This document shows, piece after piece, positions 16,678 through 28,227 of a stretch of DNA of 64,000 nt. Below the pieces are notes generated by a model that was given only the letters and a program-made list of their open reading frames with translations, did no database searches and was not told the DNA's origin. The first letter of the stretch is position 1, and each line of letters opens with the position of its first letter. The position numbers and the translations under genes are program-made. The DNA comes from Inquilinus sp. Marseille-Q2685 (GTDB lineage Bacteria; Pseudomonadota; Alphaproteobacteria; DSM-16000; Inquilinaceae), in the NCBI RefSeq assembly GCF_916619195.1, contig NZ_CAKAKL010000007.1, positions 62,001 to 126,000 on the forward strand. The letters are read 5' to 3'.

Positions 16678-17778
16678 TTACCCCCAAACCTCCCTTGCGA
16701 TCTCCACGATCATCGCCAGCTTGGCCCATTGCTCGTCCTCGGCCAGGACGTTGCCCTCCTCGGTGCTGGCGAAGCCGCATTGCGGGCTGAGGCACAGCTG
16801 GTCCAGGTCGACGAATTTCGCTGCCTCGTCGATCCGGCGCTTGATGTCGTCCTTCTTCTCCAGGGTGCCGGTCTTGGAGGTCACCAACCCCAGCACCACG
16901 GTCTTGCCCTTGGGCAGGAAGCGCAGCGGCTCGAACCCGCCGGCGCGCTCGGTGTCCCATTCCATGAAATAGCCGTCGGCGCCGATCTCGTTGAACAGCC
17001 GTTCCGCCACCGGCTCGTAGCCGCCCGAGGCGATGAAGGTGGAGCGGAAATTGCCGCGGCAGAGATGCATGGTGATGGTCATGTCCTTCGGCCGCCCGGC
17101 GATGGCGGCGTTCAGCATGCCGGCATAGATCGCCGGCTGCTTCACCGGGTCGTCGCCGCGCTCGGCCAGCATCCGCCGCTGCTCCGGGTCGCAGAGATAG
17201 GCGAAGCTCACGTCGTCCAACTGCAAGTAGCGGCAGCCCTCGGCGGCGAAGGCGGCGACCGCGCCGGCATAGGCCCGGCCGAGATCGGCGTAGAACGCCT
17301 CCATCTCCGGATAGACCGCGGCGTCGATCACCTGCCGCCCGCCGCGATAGTGCAGCATGCTGGGCGACGGGATAGTCATCTTCGGTACCCGGCCGGTGTT
17401 CGCCTTCAGGAACCGGAAATGCTCCAGCATCGGGTGGCCGGAAAAGCCCAGCTTGCCCTTGACGCGGATGCCCTTCGGCTTCAGCTGGGTGCCCTGGAAC
17501 TGCACGCCATGATCGGCCCAGTAGCCCTCGACGCCGTCGAGGTGCTCCAGGAAGTCGAAATGCCAGAAGGCGCGGCGGAACTCGCCGTCGGTGACGGCCT
17601 GCAGGCCGATCTCCTCCTGCCGGCGGATGATCTTGCGGATCTCCTGGTCCTCGACCGCGCGCAGCTCGCCGGCGCTGATCGCGCCTTGCTCGTGCTGGGC
17701 GCGGGCGGCCTTCAGGGGCGCGGTGCGCAGCAGGCTGCCGACCATGTCGGCACGGAACGGCGGAGTCTGGCGCGGCAT
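16678..17778 (-). CDS. Cobalamin-independent methionine synthase-like (MetE C-domain family) protein
   Basis: 366 aa, a single barrel domain like MetE C-terminal halves and YxjG-type proteins. Zinc-ligand context is visible (TMHLCRGNFRS; LSPQCGFAST near the C-terminus). Family members transfer methyl or alkyl groups to or from thiols such as homocysteine. ATG 17778 follows GAGGAGGA. It lies downstream of the liv operon and upstream of the SDR, suggesting it processes something the transporter brings in. The real substrate is not determinable. Confidence 0.82.
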   Translation of the reverse strand: MPRQTPPFRADMVGSLLRTAPLKAARAQHEQGAISAGELRAVEDQEIRKIIRRQEEIGLQAVTDGEFRRAFWHFDFLEHLDGVEGYWADHGVQFQGTQLKPKGIRVKGKLGFSGHPMLEHFRFLKANTGRVPKMTIPSPSMLHYRGGRQVIDAAVYPEMEAFYADLGRAYAGAVAAFAAEGCRYLQLDDVSFAYLCDPEQRRMLAERGDDPVKQPAIYAGMLNAAIAGRPKDMTITMHLCRGNFRSTFIASGGYEPVAERLFNEIGADGYFMEWDTERAGGFEPLRFLPKGKTVVLGLVTSKTGTLEKKDDIKRRIDEAAKFVDLDQLCLSPQCGFASTEEGNVLAEDEQWAKLAMIVEIAREVWG

Positions 17779-17813
17779 GAGATGGTCCTCCTCAGATGGC
17801 AGTTTTCTTGAAC

Positions 17814-17903
17814 TGTCATCCTCGGGCTTGACCCGAGGATCCAGGGGCCGCCAGAGCGGATCTCTGTGGCCCTGGATTGCCGGGTCAAGCCCGGCAATGA
17901 CAA
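17814..17903. repeat. Palindromic repeat, family A
   Basis: Bounded by TGTCATCCTCGGGCTTGACC and GGTCAAGCCCGGCAATGACA. Lies between livF and the MetE-like gene on the same transcript and could attenuate it. Confidence 0.88.
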
Positions 17904-17915
17904 TGAAGAGAGATG

Positions 17916-18636
<721 letters not shown>

Positions 18637-18644
<8 letters not shown>

Positions 18645-19389
18645 CCACCGCCTCCCCGAGATAGACGGCGCGGACCCGGCTGTCGGCAGCGATGGCGTCG
18701 GGCGGGCCTTCGGTCAGCAGGGCGCCGTTGACCAGCACCGAGATGCGGTCGGCGAAGCTGAACACCAGGTCCATGTCGTGCTCGATCAGCAGCACCGAGA
18801 CATCCGGCGGCAGCTCGGCGATGGTGGCCAGCAGCTCGTGCCGCTCCGCCTCCGGCACGCCGGCGGCCGGCTCGTCCAGCAGCAGCACGCGCGGCCGGCA
18901 GGCGAAGGCGGTGGCGATCTCCAGCAGGCGCTGCTTGCCATAGGCCAGGGTGGCGGTGCGCGCCTGCAGCACGTCGGTCAGGCGGAAGCGCTCGGCGACG
19001 GCCAGGATCTCGTCCAGCACCTCGGCCTTGCCGCCGGCCACCCGCCACCAGTCGCCGCCGCGGCCCAGGCGCTCGGCCACGGCGAGGCCGATGGTGTCGA
19101 GCGGCGTGATCTCCGGAAACAGCTGGTTGATCTGGAAGGTGCGGGCCAGGCCGCGGCGGACGCGCAGATGCGGCTTCAGCCCGGTGATGTCCTCGCCGCC
19201 CAGCAGCACCCGGCCGCCGCTCGGGGCCAGCACGCCGGTCAGCAGGTTGACGAAGGTGGTCTTGCCCGCACCGTTCGGGCCGATCAGCGCGTGCCGGGCG
19301 CCAACCTCGATCCTGAGCGACACGTCGTTGGTGGCGACGAGGCCGCCGAAGCGCTTCCGCAGGCCGATGGTCTCGAGCGCCGCGGTCAT
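18637..19389 (-). CDS. livG: ABC transporter ATP-binding protein LivG-type
   Basis: 250 aa. Walker A GPNGAGKTT and Walker B LLLDEPAAGVP, with the extended LivG region between (GLARTFQINQLFPEITPLD). Pairs with LivF. The start overlaps the livM stop (ATGA). The signature helix here reads LAYGKQRLLEIATA rather than LSGGxxR, which is normal for this subfamily. Confidence 0.93.
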
Positions 19390-20396
19390 CGCCCGCCTCC
19401 GACGCGGGAGAGGAGAGAGGCGAGGGGGCGGCGGACGCCCTGCACCAGCCGGTCGCGCCCGACCAGCACCAGCAGCACCAGGAAGGCGCCGAGCCAGAAG
19501 GACCAGTATTGCGGCGTCAGGCCGGCGATCCAGTCCTGCAGGAAGCGGAACAGCACCGCGCCGATCGGCCCGCCATAGAGGGTGCCGGCGCCGCCGATCA
19601 CCAGCACCAGCAGCACATCGGCCGAGCGGTGGAAGTCGAACACGTCGAGCGAGACGAACTGCGTCGTCTGCGCCAGCAGCGCCCCGGCCACCGCGGCATA
19701 GGCGGCCGACAGCGTGTAGACGCCGACCAGCCGCCGCGCCACCGGCACGCCGACCGCGGCGGCGCGCAGCCGGTTGTCGCGGATCGCCTGCAGCGACAGG
19801 CCGAAGGGCGAATGCACCAGCCGCCGGGCGAACAGGAACAGCCCGAACAGCACGGCGAGGCTGTAAGCGTAGGCGGTGGTGCCGAACAGGTCGAACTCGA
19901 ACCGGCCCAGGATCGGGCCGACGATCATGCCGTTCAGCCCGTCGGCCCCGCCGGTCAGCCCGGCCGCCTGGTTGGCGATCTCGAACAGCAGCAGCGACAC
20001 GCCGAGCGTCACCATCAGCCGGGTGAGGTCGCTGCCGCGCAGCACCAGGAAACCGGTGGCGAAGCCCAGCACCGCCCCGGCGATCGCGGCGGCCACGAGG
20101 CCCAGCAGCGGCTCGCCGGCGACATGGATGGTCAGCAGGCCGGCGACATAGGCGCCGAGGCCGAAGAAGGCGGCATGGCCGAGCGAGACGATGCCGGCAT
20201 AGCCCAGGATCAGGTCGAGCGAGAGGGCGAACAGCGCCAGGATCGCGATCTCGTTCAGGATCAGATGCTGGTCCGGCAGCAGGAACAGCGCGGCCAGCGC
20301 CGCCAGCCAGAACACCGCCTCCGGCCAGCGCCAGCGCGCGCGAGACGCGGCCGGAGAGAGCCGCGCGGCTTCGGAGGGCAGCGGGGCGGCAGTCAT
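19386..20396 (-). CDS. livM: ABC transporter permease LivM-type
   Basis: 336 aa from ATG 20396. The much longer frame upstream is a shadow of livH. Hydrophobic helices run through the protein; the family segment LGYAGIVSLGHAAFFGLGAY is near the N-terminus and a permease EAA-like loop (SLQAIRDNRLRAAAVGVPV) lies mid-protein. The start overlaps the livH stop by four bases. Confidence 0.93.
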   Translation of the reverse strand: MTAAPLPSEAARLSPAASRARWRWPEAVFWLAALAALFLLPDQHLILNEIAILALFALSLDLILGYAGIVSLGHAAFFGLGAYVAGLLTIHVAGEPLLGLVAAAIAGAVLGFATGFLVLRGSDLTRLMVTLGVSLLLFEIANQAAGLTGGADGLNGMIVGPILGRFEFDLFGTTAYAYSLAVLFGLFLFARRLVHSPFGLSLQAIRDNRLRAAAVGVPVARRLVGVYTLSAAYAAVAGALLAQTTQFVSLDVFDFHRSADVLLVLVIGGAGTLYGGPIGAVLFRFLQDWIAGLTPQYWSFWLGAFLVLLVLVGRDRLVQGVRRPLASLLSRVGGGR

Positions 20397-21253
20397 CGGC
20401 TTCCTCCGCGGGCGAACAGCCCCTGCGGCCGCAGCCGCAGCACCAGGATCATCACCGTGTAGATGACGAAGGATCCGAAGGCGGGGACGTAGTACTTGCC
20501 GGCGACGTCGGCGATGCCGAGCAGCAGCGCCGCCACGAACGGCCCGGTCAGGCTGGTGGTGCCGCCGACCGTGACCACGATCAGGAAATAGATCATGTAT
20601 TTCAGCGGAAAGGTCGGGTCGACGCCCAGGATCTCCGCCCCCAGCGCGCCGCCGAGCCCGGCGAGGCCGCTGCCGGCGGCGAAGGTGACGGCGAAGACGG
20701 CGTCGACCCGGATGCCCAGGCCGCGCGCCGCCCGCGGGTCGTCGACCGCGGCGCGCAGCCGGCTGCCGAAGCGGGTGCGGGCCAGCACCCCTTGCAGCGC
20801 CAGCACCAGCACGCCGCAGACGGCGATGATCAGGGCCCGGTAGATGCCGATGCCGACGCCCAGCACCTCGACCCGGCCGCGCAGGTAATCGGGCAGCTGG
20901 ATGATCTGCTGCTCCGACCCCATCAGATAGTCGGCGGCGGCCACCGCCATGAACACGATCCCGATCGAGAACAGCACCTGGTCCAGCGGGCTGCGGCTGT
21001 ACAGCTGCCGGTACAGCGTGCGCTCCAGCACCAGCCCGACCGCCGCCGCGGCCAGGAAGGCCGCCGGCAGGCACAGGAAGAACGGCACCTGCCAGCGGCT
21101 CATCAGGGTCGCGGTGACATAGCCGCCGAGCATGGCGAAGGCGCCGTGCGCCAGGTTGATGAAGTTCATCAGCCCCAGCGTCACCGACAGGCCGCAGGCC
21201 AGCACGAACAGCAGCATGCCGTAGGCGATGCCGTCGAACAGGATCGTCGCCAT
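20393..21253 (-). CDS. livH: ABC transporter permease LivH-type
   Basis: 286 aa, membrane protein. N-terminal MATILFDGIAYGMLLFVLAC, then GLMNFINLAHGAFAMLGGY, typical of LivH. Forms the membrane channel with LivM. Starts 7 bp after the livK stop, so translation is probably coupled to the binding protein. Confidence 0.93.
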   Translation of the reverse strand: MATILFDGIAYGMLLFVLACGLSVTLGLMNFINLAHGAFAMLGGYVTATLMSRWQVPFFLCLPAAFLAAAAVGLVLERTLYRQLYSRSPLDQVLFSIGIVFMAVAAADYLMGSEQQIIQLPDYLRGRVEVLGVGIGIYRALIIAVCGVLVLALQGVLARTRFGSRLRAAVDDPRAARGLGIRVDAVFAVTFAAGSGLAGLGGALGAEILGVDPTFPLKYMIYFLIVVTVGGTTSLTGPFVAALLLGIADVAGKYYVPAFGSFVIYTVMILVLRLRPQGLFARGGSR

Positions 21254-21260
21254 GGCGGGC

Positions 21261-22430
21261 TTACTTCGCGGCCTTGACCGGGTCCTTCACCGCCTCGATG
21301 GTCGCGAACTCGACGTTCCAGAGCGCGCCGTCGCGCTTCTCGACCTTCCGGACGTAGACGTTCTGGATGATGTCGCGGGTCTCCGGGTCGATCGAGACCG
21401 GGCCGCGCACGCTGGTCCAGCTCATGCCCTTCATGGCGTCGACCAGGCCCTGGCCGTCGGTGGCGCCGCCGGTCTTCTTCAGCGCCTCGACGATCAGGTG
21501 CATGCCGTCATAGCCGCCGACCGCCATGAAGTTCGGCCGCATCCCGCCATTGGCCGCCTGGAAGGCCTGGACGAAGGCCTTGTTCTCCGGGCTGTCATGC
21601 GCCGCGGAATAGTGGTGGGTGGTGATGGTGCCCAGCGCCACGTCGCCGATCTTGTCCAGCAGCTCGTCATCGGTGACGTCGCCGGTGGCGATCAGCCGGA
21701 TGCCGGACTTGTCCAGCCCGCGCTCGACGAACTGCTTCATGAACACGGCGCCGAAGCCCGAGGGCACGAAGACGAAGACCGCATCCGGCCTGGCGTCGGC
21801 CACGCGCTGCAGGAAGGGCGCGAAATCCGGGTTCTTCAGCGGCACCTGCAGCTGCTCCACCACCTGCCCGCCGGCCTTGCCGAAGCGTTCGGTGAAGGCT
21901 TTCTGCGCATCCAGGCCGGGGGCGTAGTCGCTGACCAGCGTGACCACGGACTTGATGCCGTTCTGGGCGCTCCAGTCGGCCAGCGGCACGGTCACCTGCG
22001 GCAGGGTGAAGCTGGTGCGGACGATGAAGGGCGACGCCTCGGTGGTCGCCGCGGTGGCGGCGGCCATGATCACCTGCGGCACCTTGGCCTGGGTCGCGAT
22101 CGGCGCCGCCGCGGCGGCCAGCGGGGTCAGGCCGAAGCCGGCCAGCACCGACACCTTGTCCTTCACCACCAGCTCCTGCGCCAGCCGCTTGGTGACGTCG
22201 GCGGTGCCGGTGTCGTCCCGGACGATCAGCTCGACCGTCTTGCCGGCGACGGTGGCGCCGTTCTGCTGCAGGTACAGCTTGGCCGCGGCCTCGATCTCGC
22301 GCCCGGTCGAGGCGGAAGGGCCGGTCATCGGCAGGATCAGGCCGATCCTGACCGTATCCTGCGCGGCGGCCGGCAGGGCCGCCAGCAGGGCCGCGCCCAG
22401 GGCGGCGGCGGTGAAATGGCGTCGGTGCAT
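21261..22430 (-). CDS. livK: Periplasmic branched-chain-type substrate-binding protein
   Basis: 389 aa. Signal peptide MHRRHFTAAALGAALLAALP with AAAQ cleavage. The mature start DTVRIGLILPMTGPSASTGRE is the usual type-1 periplasmic fold. Delivers substrate to LivHMGF encoded next. Family members bind amino acids, amides, urea or aromatic acids; no residue pattern settles the ligand here. Confidence 0.92.
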   Translation of the reverse strand: MHRRHFTAAALGAALLAALPAAAQDTVRIGLILPMTGPSASTGREIEAAAKLYLQQNGATVAGKTVELIVRDDTGTADVTKRLAQELVVKDKVSVLAGFGLTPLAAAAAPIATQAKVPQVIMAAATAATTEASPFIVRTSFTLPQVTVPLADWSAQNGIKSVVTLVSDYAPGLDAQKAFTERFGKAGGQVVEQLQVPLKNPDFAPFLQRVADARPDAVFVFVPSGFGAVFMKQFVERGLDKSGIRLIATGDVTDDELLDKIGDVALGTITTHHYSAAHDSPENKAFVQAFQAANGGMRPNFMAVGGYDGMHLIVEALKKTGGATDGQGLVDAMKGMSWTSVRGPVSIDPETRDIIQNVYVRKVEKRDGALWNVEFATIEAVKDPVKAAK

Positions 22431-22484
22431 CTTGGTCCTCCCCGTTCGTTGCGGGCCGGCGGGTTGTCCCGCCGGCCGGTTGGA

Positions 22485-23804
22485 TCAGTTGTCCTCGATC
22501 ATGCCCTCGCGGCGGCTGTCCGGCATCAGGATGGCGACGACGAAGGCGATGGCGCACAGGCCGGTGACGTACCAGGCGAACCAGGCTTCGACGCCGATAT
22601 CCTTCAGCCACAGCGCCACATATTCGGCGCTGCCGCCGAAGGCGGCGTTGGCGATGGCATAGGACAGGCCGACGCCGAGCGCGCGCACGCCCATCGGAAA
22701 CAGCTCGGCCTTCACCAGCCCGCTGATCGCCGTGTAGAAGCTGACCGCCGCCAGGCCGCACAGGATCAGCCCGAAGGCGGCGATCGGGCTCGCCACCGTG
22801 CCGATGGCGCGCAGCAGCGGCACCGTGGTCAGCGTCGTCAGCGCGCCGAAGATCAGCATGTTGCTGCGCCGGCCGATGCGGTCGGACAGGGCGCCGAAGA
22901 CCGGCTGCGCCACCATGTAGACGAACAGCACCGCCGCCATCACCAGGCTCACCGTCTTCGTGTCCATATGGGCGGTGTTGACCAGGTATTTCTGCATGTA
23001 GGTGGTGTAGGTGTAGAAGATCAGCGACCCGCCGGCCGTGAACCCCAGCACCGTCAGGAAGGCCCGCGGATGCTGGAACAGGGCCCGGATCGTGCCGGCG
23101 TCGCGCGACTTGCGCACCTCCTCGGTGCTGGTCTCGATCAGCGATCGGCGCAGATAGAGGGCGATCACCGCGGCCGCGGCGCCGACCACGAAGGGAATGC
23201 GCCAGCCCCAGGCCCGGATCTCGCCCTCGGACAGGGTCAGCTCCAGCACCACCACGACCAGCGTCGCCAGAAGCTGCCCGCCGATCAGCGTGACGTATTG
23301 GAACGAGCCGAAGAAGCCGCGGTGCCGGCGGGCCGCCACCTCGCTCATATAGGTGGCGCTGGTGCCGTATTCGCCGCCGACCGACAGGCCTTGCACCAGC
23401 CGGGCCAGCAGCAGCAGGACGCCGGCCGCGGCGCCGATCGATTCATAGGTCGGCAGCACCGCGATCGCCAGCGACCCGGCGCACATCATCAGCACCGACA
23501 GCATCATCGAGGTGCGGCGCCCGTGACGGTCGGCGATCCGGCCGAACAGCCAGCTGCCGATCGGCCGCATCAGGAAGCCGGCGGCGAAGATGCCCGCGGT
23601 GTTCAGCAGCTGGCTGGTCGGGTCGCCCTTCGGGAAGAAGGCGCTGGCGAAGTACAGCGAGGTGAAGGCGTAGGTGTAGAAATCGTACCACTCCACCAGA
23701 TTGCCGGAGGAGCTGCCGACGATCGCCACGATCCGGTCGCGTGTGCTCATCGCGGCGATCGCCGTGGTCTGCGCCGGCCGGTGGTCGGAGGCGGTCACGT
23801 CCAT
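22485..23804 (-). CDS. MFS transporter, metabolite:H+ symporter (MHS/KgtP-like) subfamily
   Basis: 439 aa, about twelve hydrophobic segments. N-terminal [17 protein letters not shown] and [19 protein letters not shown] are diagnostic of the MHS group, which includes ketoglutarate, shikimate and proline/betaine symporters. First gene of the minus-strand operon divergent from the IclR gene. Having both an MFS and an ABC importer in one unit suggests two routes for one substrate or for related ones. Confidence 0.9.
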   Translation of the reverse strand: MDVTASDHRPAQTTAIAAMSTRDRIVAIVGSSSGNLVEWYDFYTYAFTSLYFASAFFPKGDPTSQLLNTAGIFAAGFLMRPIGSWLFGRIADRHGRRTSMMLSVLMMCAGSLAIAVLPTYESIGAAAGVLLLLARLVQGLSVGGEYGTSATYMSEVAARRHRGFFGSFQYVTLIGGQLLATLVVVVLELTLSEGEIRAWGWRIPFVVGAAAAVIALYLRRSLIETSTEEVRKSRDAGTIRALFQHPRAFLTVLGFTAGGSLIFYTYTTYMQKYLVNTAHMDTKTVSLVMAAVLFVYMVAQPVFGALSDRIGRRSNMLIFGALTTLTTVPLLRAIGTVASPIAAFGLILCGLAAVSFYTAISGLVKAELFPMGVRALGVGLSYAIANAAFGGSAEYVALWLKDIGVEAWFAWYVTGLCAIAFVVAILMPDSRREGMIEDN

Positions 23805-23987
23805 GCGGAGGTCCTCGATCTCGTCAGGTTCGAGCCCGTCCCGGCCGGCCGCCCGTCGCGGCGGTCCCGGCCCGTTCGGACGGTGACGCTGTTCGTCATC
23901 CCGGACGCTCCCTCGATCTTCTTTTCTCCCCTGATCTCTTGTGCCCGGTCCCGGATCCGGTCAAGAATCCGTGCGCATAGCGAAACT

Positions 23988-24008
23988 CTTGTTCGCAATA
24001 CGAACAAG
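23988..24008. promoter_or_regulatory. Perfect inverted repeat, candidate IclR operator
   Basis: CTTGTTCG, five bases (caata), CGAACAAG: an 8-bp perfect inverted repeat. It sits in the 219-bp gap between the divergent MFS and IclR genes, immediately before the ribosome-binding site of the IclR gene. IclR-type operators are AT-centred palindromes with TTCG...CGAA-like arms, so autoregulation and control of the MFS/liv operon are plausible. Confidence 0.7.
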
Positions 24009-24023
24009 CCGGGGAGGAAAATC

Positions 24024-24785
24024 CTGCGCGAGGAGCAGGTCGTCTCGTTCCGCAAGGGGCTCGACATCATCCGCAGCTTCGGCGCGGGCCACCGGCGGCA
24101 GACCATCACCGAAGCGGCGTCGCGCACCGGGATGACGCGGGCCGCGGCGCGGCGCTTCCTGCTGACCCTGTGCGAGGCCGGCTACGCCCGCAGCGACGGC
24201 AAGCATTTCGAGCTGACGCCGGCGATCCTGACGCTCGGCCACAGCTTCCTGTCCGGCATGGGCGAGATCGAGCGGGTGCGCGACGCCTTGCTGGGCCTGA
24301 CGCGGGCCCTGGGCGAATCCGCCTCCGCCGCCATGCTGGACGGCACCATGATCACCTATGTCGCCCGGTCGCCGGCGGCGCACCGGATCATGACGGTCGG
24401 CCTCGGGGTCGGCACCCGGCTGCCGGCGCACGCCACCTCGATGGGCCAGGCCCTTCTGGCGGCGCTGCATCCGCGCGAGCTCGAGCGCTATTTCGAGTCG
24501 GCGGTGCTGGAGCGGTTCACCGGGCGCACGCTGACCACGCGCGCGGCTCTGACCGACCGGCTGGCCGAGGTGCGCGGCCGCAGCTATGCGCTGGTGTCGG
24601 AGGAGCTGGAGACCGGGCTGAACTCGATTGCGGTCGCGGTGCCCGGCGGCATCTCCGCCGGCCACCTGGCGATCAATATGAGCGCCCCGGCCGGGCGGGT
24701 CGGGGCGGAGGAGATGCGCGAGCGCTTCCTGCCGGCGCTGCAGGAGGCCGCGCGCGCCGTCGCGCTGGCGGTGCAGCGGGGCTAG
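24024..24785 (+). CDS. IclR-family regulator
   Basis: 253 aa. N-terminal winged helix (TITEAASRTGMTRAAARRFL) and C-terminal IclR effector domain ending in ISAGHLAINMSAPAGRV. No ATG, GTG or TTG occurs in frame near the expected start. CTG 24024 lies seven bases after GGGGAGG and gives an N-terminus (REEQVVSFRKGLDIIRSF) like other family members, so I use this rare start. Upstream the frame stays open without a start for a long way. Likely controls the divergent transport operon. The stop shares CTAG with the convergent SDR stop. Confidence 0.85.
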   Translation: MREEQVVSFRKGLDIIRSFGAGHRRQTITEAASRTGMTRAAARRFLLTLCEAGYARSDGKHFELTPAILTLGHSFLSGMGEIERVRDALLGLTRALGESASAAMLDGTMITYVARSPAAHRIMTVGLGVGTRLPAHATSMGQALLAALHPRELERYFESAVLERFTGRTLTTRAALTDRLAEVRGRSYALVSEELETGLNSIAVAVPGGISAGHLAINMSAPAGRVGAEEMRERFLPALQEAARAVALAVQRG

Positions 24786-25555
24786 AGCCGGTTCCGGCGG
24801 TCCAGCACATGGGCGTAGAGGCCGCCGTCGACCGGCAGGTTGGCGCCGCGGATCCAGGCCGAGGCGTCGGACAGCAGGAAACCCACAACGGGGGCGATGT
24901 CCTGTGGCCGGCCGGGCCGGTCCATCACCGCCATGTCCTCCTCGGCCCGGGCGCCGAGCGTCGCCACGAAATCGGGCAGGATCGGGGTCTCGACCGGCCC
25001 CGGGCTGACCGCGTTCATGCGGATGCCGCGGTCGCGCCAGCTCCAGCGGTTCCGGTGGGTCCAGGCGATCAGCGCTTCCTTCGAGAAGAAGTAGCTGCGG
25101 GCGCCCTCGATGCCGTGGCGCTCGCAGAACGCCTCGACGCCGTCGAAGCCGAGGTCCTCGCTGGCTCGGACCGCCGGCAGCGCCTCGGCCCAGTCCAGCC
25201 CGGCGATCGGGGCGAGGTTCACGATCGAGGCGCCGTCGGCCAGCTTCGGCACCAGCCGCAGCGTCAGGTGCTTCAGCCCGACCAGGTTGACCTTTAGCAC
25301 CTCCGCCGCCGGCCGGGTCGGCGGCACGCCGGCGATGTTGGCCAGGCCATGCGCGCCGGCGGGCAGCGCTTCCGCCAGGGCGTCGATCGCGGCCCGGTCG
25401 GACAGGTCGGCGGCGAAGAAGGCGTCGACCGGGCCTGCCGGCTCGTGCCGGTCGACCGCGATCACCCGGCCGCCCCAGGCCTGCACCAGCCGCGCGGTCT
25501 CGGCGCCGATGCCGGAGGCGGCGCCGGTGACGATGATGGTCTTGCCGGTCAGCAT
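24782..25555 (-). CDS. Short-chain dehydrogenase/reductase (3-alpha-hydroxysteroid-dehydrogenase-like)
   Basis: 257 aa. GAASGIG nucleotide-binding loop, NIAGVP in place of NNAG, and catalytic YFFSK. This NxAG/long-insert pattern resembles bacterial 3-alpha-hydroxysteroid dehydrogenases and related coniferyl-alcohol-type SDRs. It starts 4 bp after the histidine-phosphatase stop, so the two may be co-transcribed. Substrate unknown. Confidence 0.87.
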   Translation of the reverse strand: MLTGKTIIVTGAASGIGAETARLVQAWGGRVIAVDRHEPAGPVDAFFAADLSDRAAIDALAEALPAGAHGLANIAGVPPTRPAAEVLKVNLVGLKHLTLRLVPKLADGASIVNLAPIAGLDWAEALPAVRASEDLGFDGVEAFCERHGIEGARSYFFSKEALIAWTHRNRWSWRDRGIRMNAVSPGPVETPILPDFVATLGARAEEDMAVMDRPGRPQDIAPVVGFLLSDASAWIRGANLPVDGGLYAHVLDRRNRL

Positions 25556-25559
25556 GCGG

Positions 25560-26141
25560 CTATCCCTGGTTCCAGCGCCGGACGACCGGTTCGGTGAGGT
25601 CGTGCTCGTAGCCCAGGACGCTGAGGCTGGCGGTGTCCAGCACGAAGCGCGATCCGTCCTGCGGCGGCAGGCCGATCCAGCGCGCCGCGAGGACCCGGAG
25701 GAAATGGGAGCTCGAGAACACCAGGACCGTGCCGGCCGCCTGCTTGAACTGGCCGATCACGGCATCGGCCCTGGCGCCGACCTGCGCCGCGTCCTCGCCC
25801 TGCGGGCAGCCGTCCCGGAACAGCTGCCAGCCCGGGCGCTCCGCCAGGATCTGCCTGGTGGTGATGCCCTCATAGGCGCCGTAGTCCCACTCCGCCAGCT
25901 CGTCCTTGACCACGGCGCCGTCGCCGAAGCCGGCCAGCGCGCAGGTGGTCCGGGCCCGCAGGGACGGGCTCGACCAGACCGCCGCGAAGGCCGGGCCCCG
26001 CAGCCGTTCGGCAAGCCCGCGCGCCGCCGCCTCGCCCGTCTCGGTCAGCGGGATGTCGGTGCGGCCGGTGTGCCTGCCGGACCGGCTCCATTCCGTCTCG
26101 CCGTGCCGGACGAGATACAGTTCGGGGAAGGGGCTGCTCAT
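25560..26141 (-). CDS. Histidine phosphatase (phosphoglycerate-mutase-like) family protein
   Basis: 193 aa. The catalytic loop LVRHGETEW contains the phospho-accepting histidine near residue 12; the second conserved region VWSSPSLRARTT and the late SSSHFLRVLAARW histidine are also present. The sequence is closer to broad-specificity phosphatases than to glycolytic mutase. It precedes the SDR in one direction. Confidence 0.87.
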   Translation of the reverse strand: MSSPFPELYLVRHGETEWSRSGRHTGRTDIPLTETGEAAARGLAERLRGPAFAAVWSSPSLRARTTCALAGFGDGAVVKDELAEWDYGAYEGITTRQILAERPGWQLFRDGCPQGEDAAQVGARADAVIGQFKQAAGTVLVFSSSHFLRVLAARWIGLPPQDGSRFVLDTASLSVLGYEHDLTEPVVRRWNQG

Positions 26142-26181
26142 GGGCTCGTCTCTCGATCGCGCAAACTTCGCGGAGAGGATC

Positions 26182-26576
26182 CTAGCCCATCACGATCGTG
26201 CCGTCGGCCTCCACCCGCACCGGGATCGCATCGAGCCCGCAATCCGCCGGGCCGGAGATGGGGCTGCCGTCCCCGGCGTCGAATTCGGCGAAGTGGTTGG
26301 AGCAGACGAGGCGCTGCCCGTCCGCGCTCAGCACGCTGCCGCCGCGCCAGGTCAGCGGCAGGAAGGCGTGCGGGCAGGCATCGAGGAAGGCGCGCACCGT
26401 GCCGCCGCGGCGGACCAGCAGCATGGAGAAGACGCGGCGGCCGGCGCCGAAGGTGAGGGCGCGGACGCCCGGATCCTCGATCTGGTCGAGGCGCCCCAGC
26501 GCCGTGCCCGGCGCCGGGGCATGGGGATGCCGGCGCCAGGCCGGCCCCTCGTCCGGCGGTGCGAACGGGTTGCCGG

Positions 26577-26580
<4 letters not shown>
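26182..26580 (-). CDS. Small Rieske [2Fe-2S] protein coupled to hpd
   Basis: 132 aa from GTG 26580, overlapping the hpd stop (GTGA). Rieske ligands are clear: CPHAF then CSNHFAEF after about 25 residues. The rest is a small beta-barrel with no oxygenase domain, so it is a ferredoxin-like or NirD-like electron carrier or a regulatory domain. Translational coupling with hpd suggests a role in tyrosine breakdown, but none is established. Confidence 0.85.
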
Positions 26581-27701
<1,121 letters not shown>

Positions 27702-27847
27702 GCTGCTCTCCTGGCGTGGCGGTCCGGGAAGAATGATAGCAGCGGGGGCGTGGCCGTTCCGTGCGAAACGAGGGTCCGGGAGGGGCTGGATGCGCAGTCC
27801 AGGCATGGATGCAACACTGTGTGCAAGAAATGTGCATCCTTCCTGCC

Positions 27848-28152
27848 TGTCATGCCCGGGCTTGACCCACGGCTGTCCGGTTGAGGATTTTCGGGGCGCG
27901 GACGAGGAGTAAGGCTCAATTTATATTGTTATCGCCGGGCTTGACCCGGCGATCCAGGGGCCGCCCAGAGCGGCATCGACATTCCTGGATGCCCGGGGCA
28001 AGCCCGGGCATGACAGTTATAAATAGAAGATCATGATCTGAAATTCTTCCACTGGTTGCTGCTGAACCTCAACCGGACAGGCCTGGGCTTGACCCGGGCA
28101 TCCAGAGAGCGTCGACACCCTCTGGATTGCCGGGTCAAGCCCGGCGTTGACA
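27848..28152. repeat. Cluster of three family A palindromic repeats in a 526-bp non-coding region
   Basis: A truncated copy at 27848-27872, a full copy at 27927-28015 with internal inversion (cgccgggcttgacccggcg; gcccggggcaagcccgggc), and a third copy at 28077-28152. The whole gap 27702-28227 between hpd and the fpr stop has no supported gene. The tandem arrangement suggests preferential insertion next to existing copies. Confidence 0.85.
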
Positions 28153-28175
28153 AGGGGAGGGGAAGGCAAAAGGAA

Positions 28176-28203
28176 AAGGCCGCCGGATCGCTCCGGCGGC
28201 CTT
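28176..28203 (-). terminator. Intrinsic terminator of fpr
   Basis: A 12-bp perfect stem (aaggccgccgga / tccggcggcctt) with a four-base loop. On the minus strand it is followed by ttttccttttgcc. It starts 25 bases past the fpr stop. Confidence 0.85.
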
Positions 28204-28227
28204 GGCGGCGGCGGGTGAAACCGCGTA

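Noticed and set aside
16678-17778. Housekeeping methionine synthase MetE
   Set aside because: At 366 aa it lacks the N-terminal half of MetE and sits in a transport operon; it is a MetE-like paralogue.
21228-23990. Long plus-strand extension upstream of the IclR gene
   Set aside because: Open only because of GC bias; it is antisense to livK and the MFS gene, and the IclR domain starts at about 24024.
27848-28152. Possible CRISPR array or tandem tRNA region
   Set aside because: The copies are palindromic family A elements of variable centre and spacing; no spacers of constant length and no tRNA fold.
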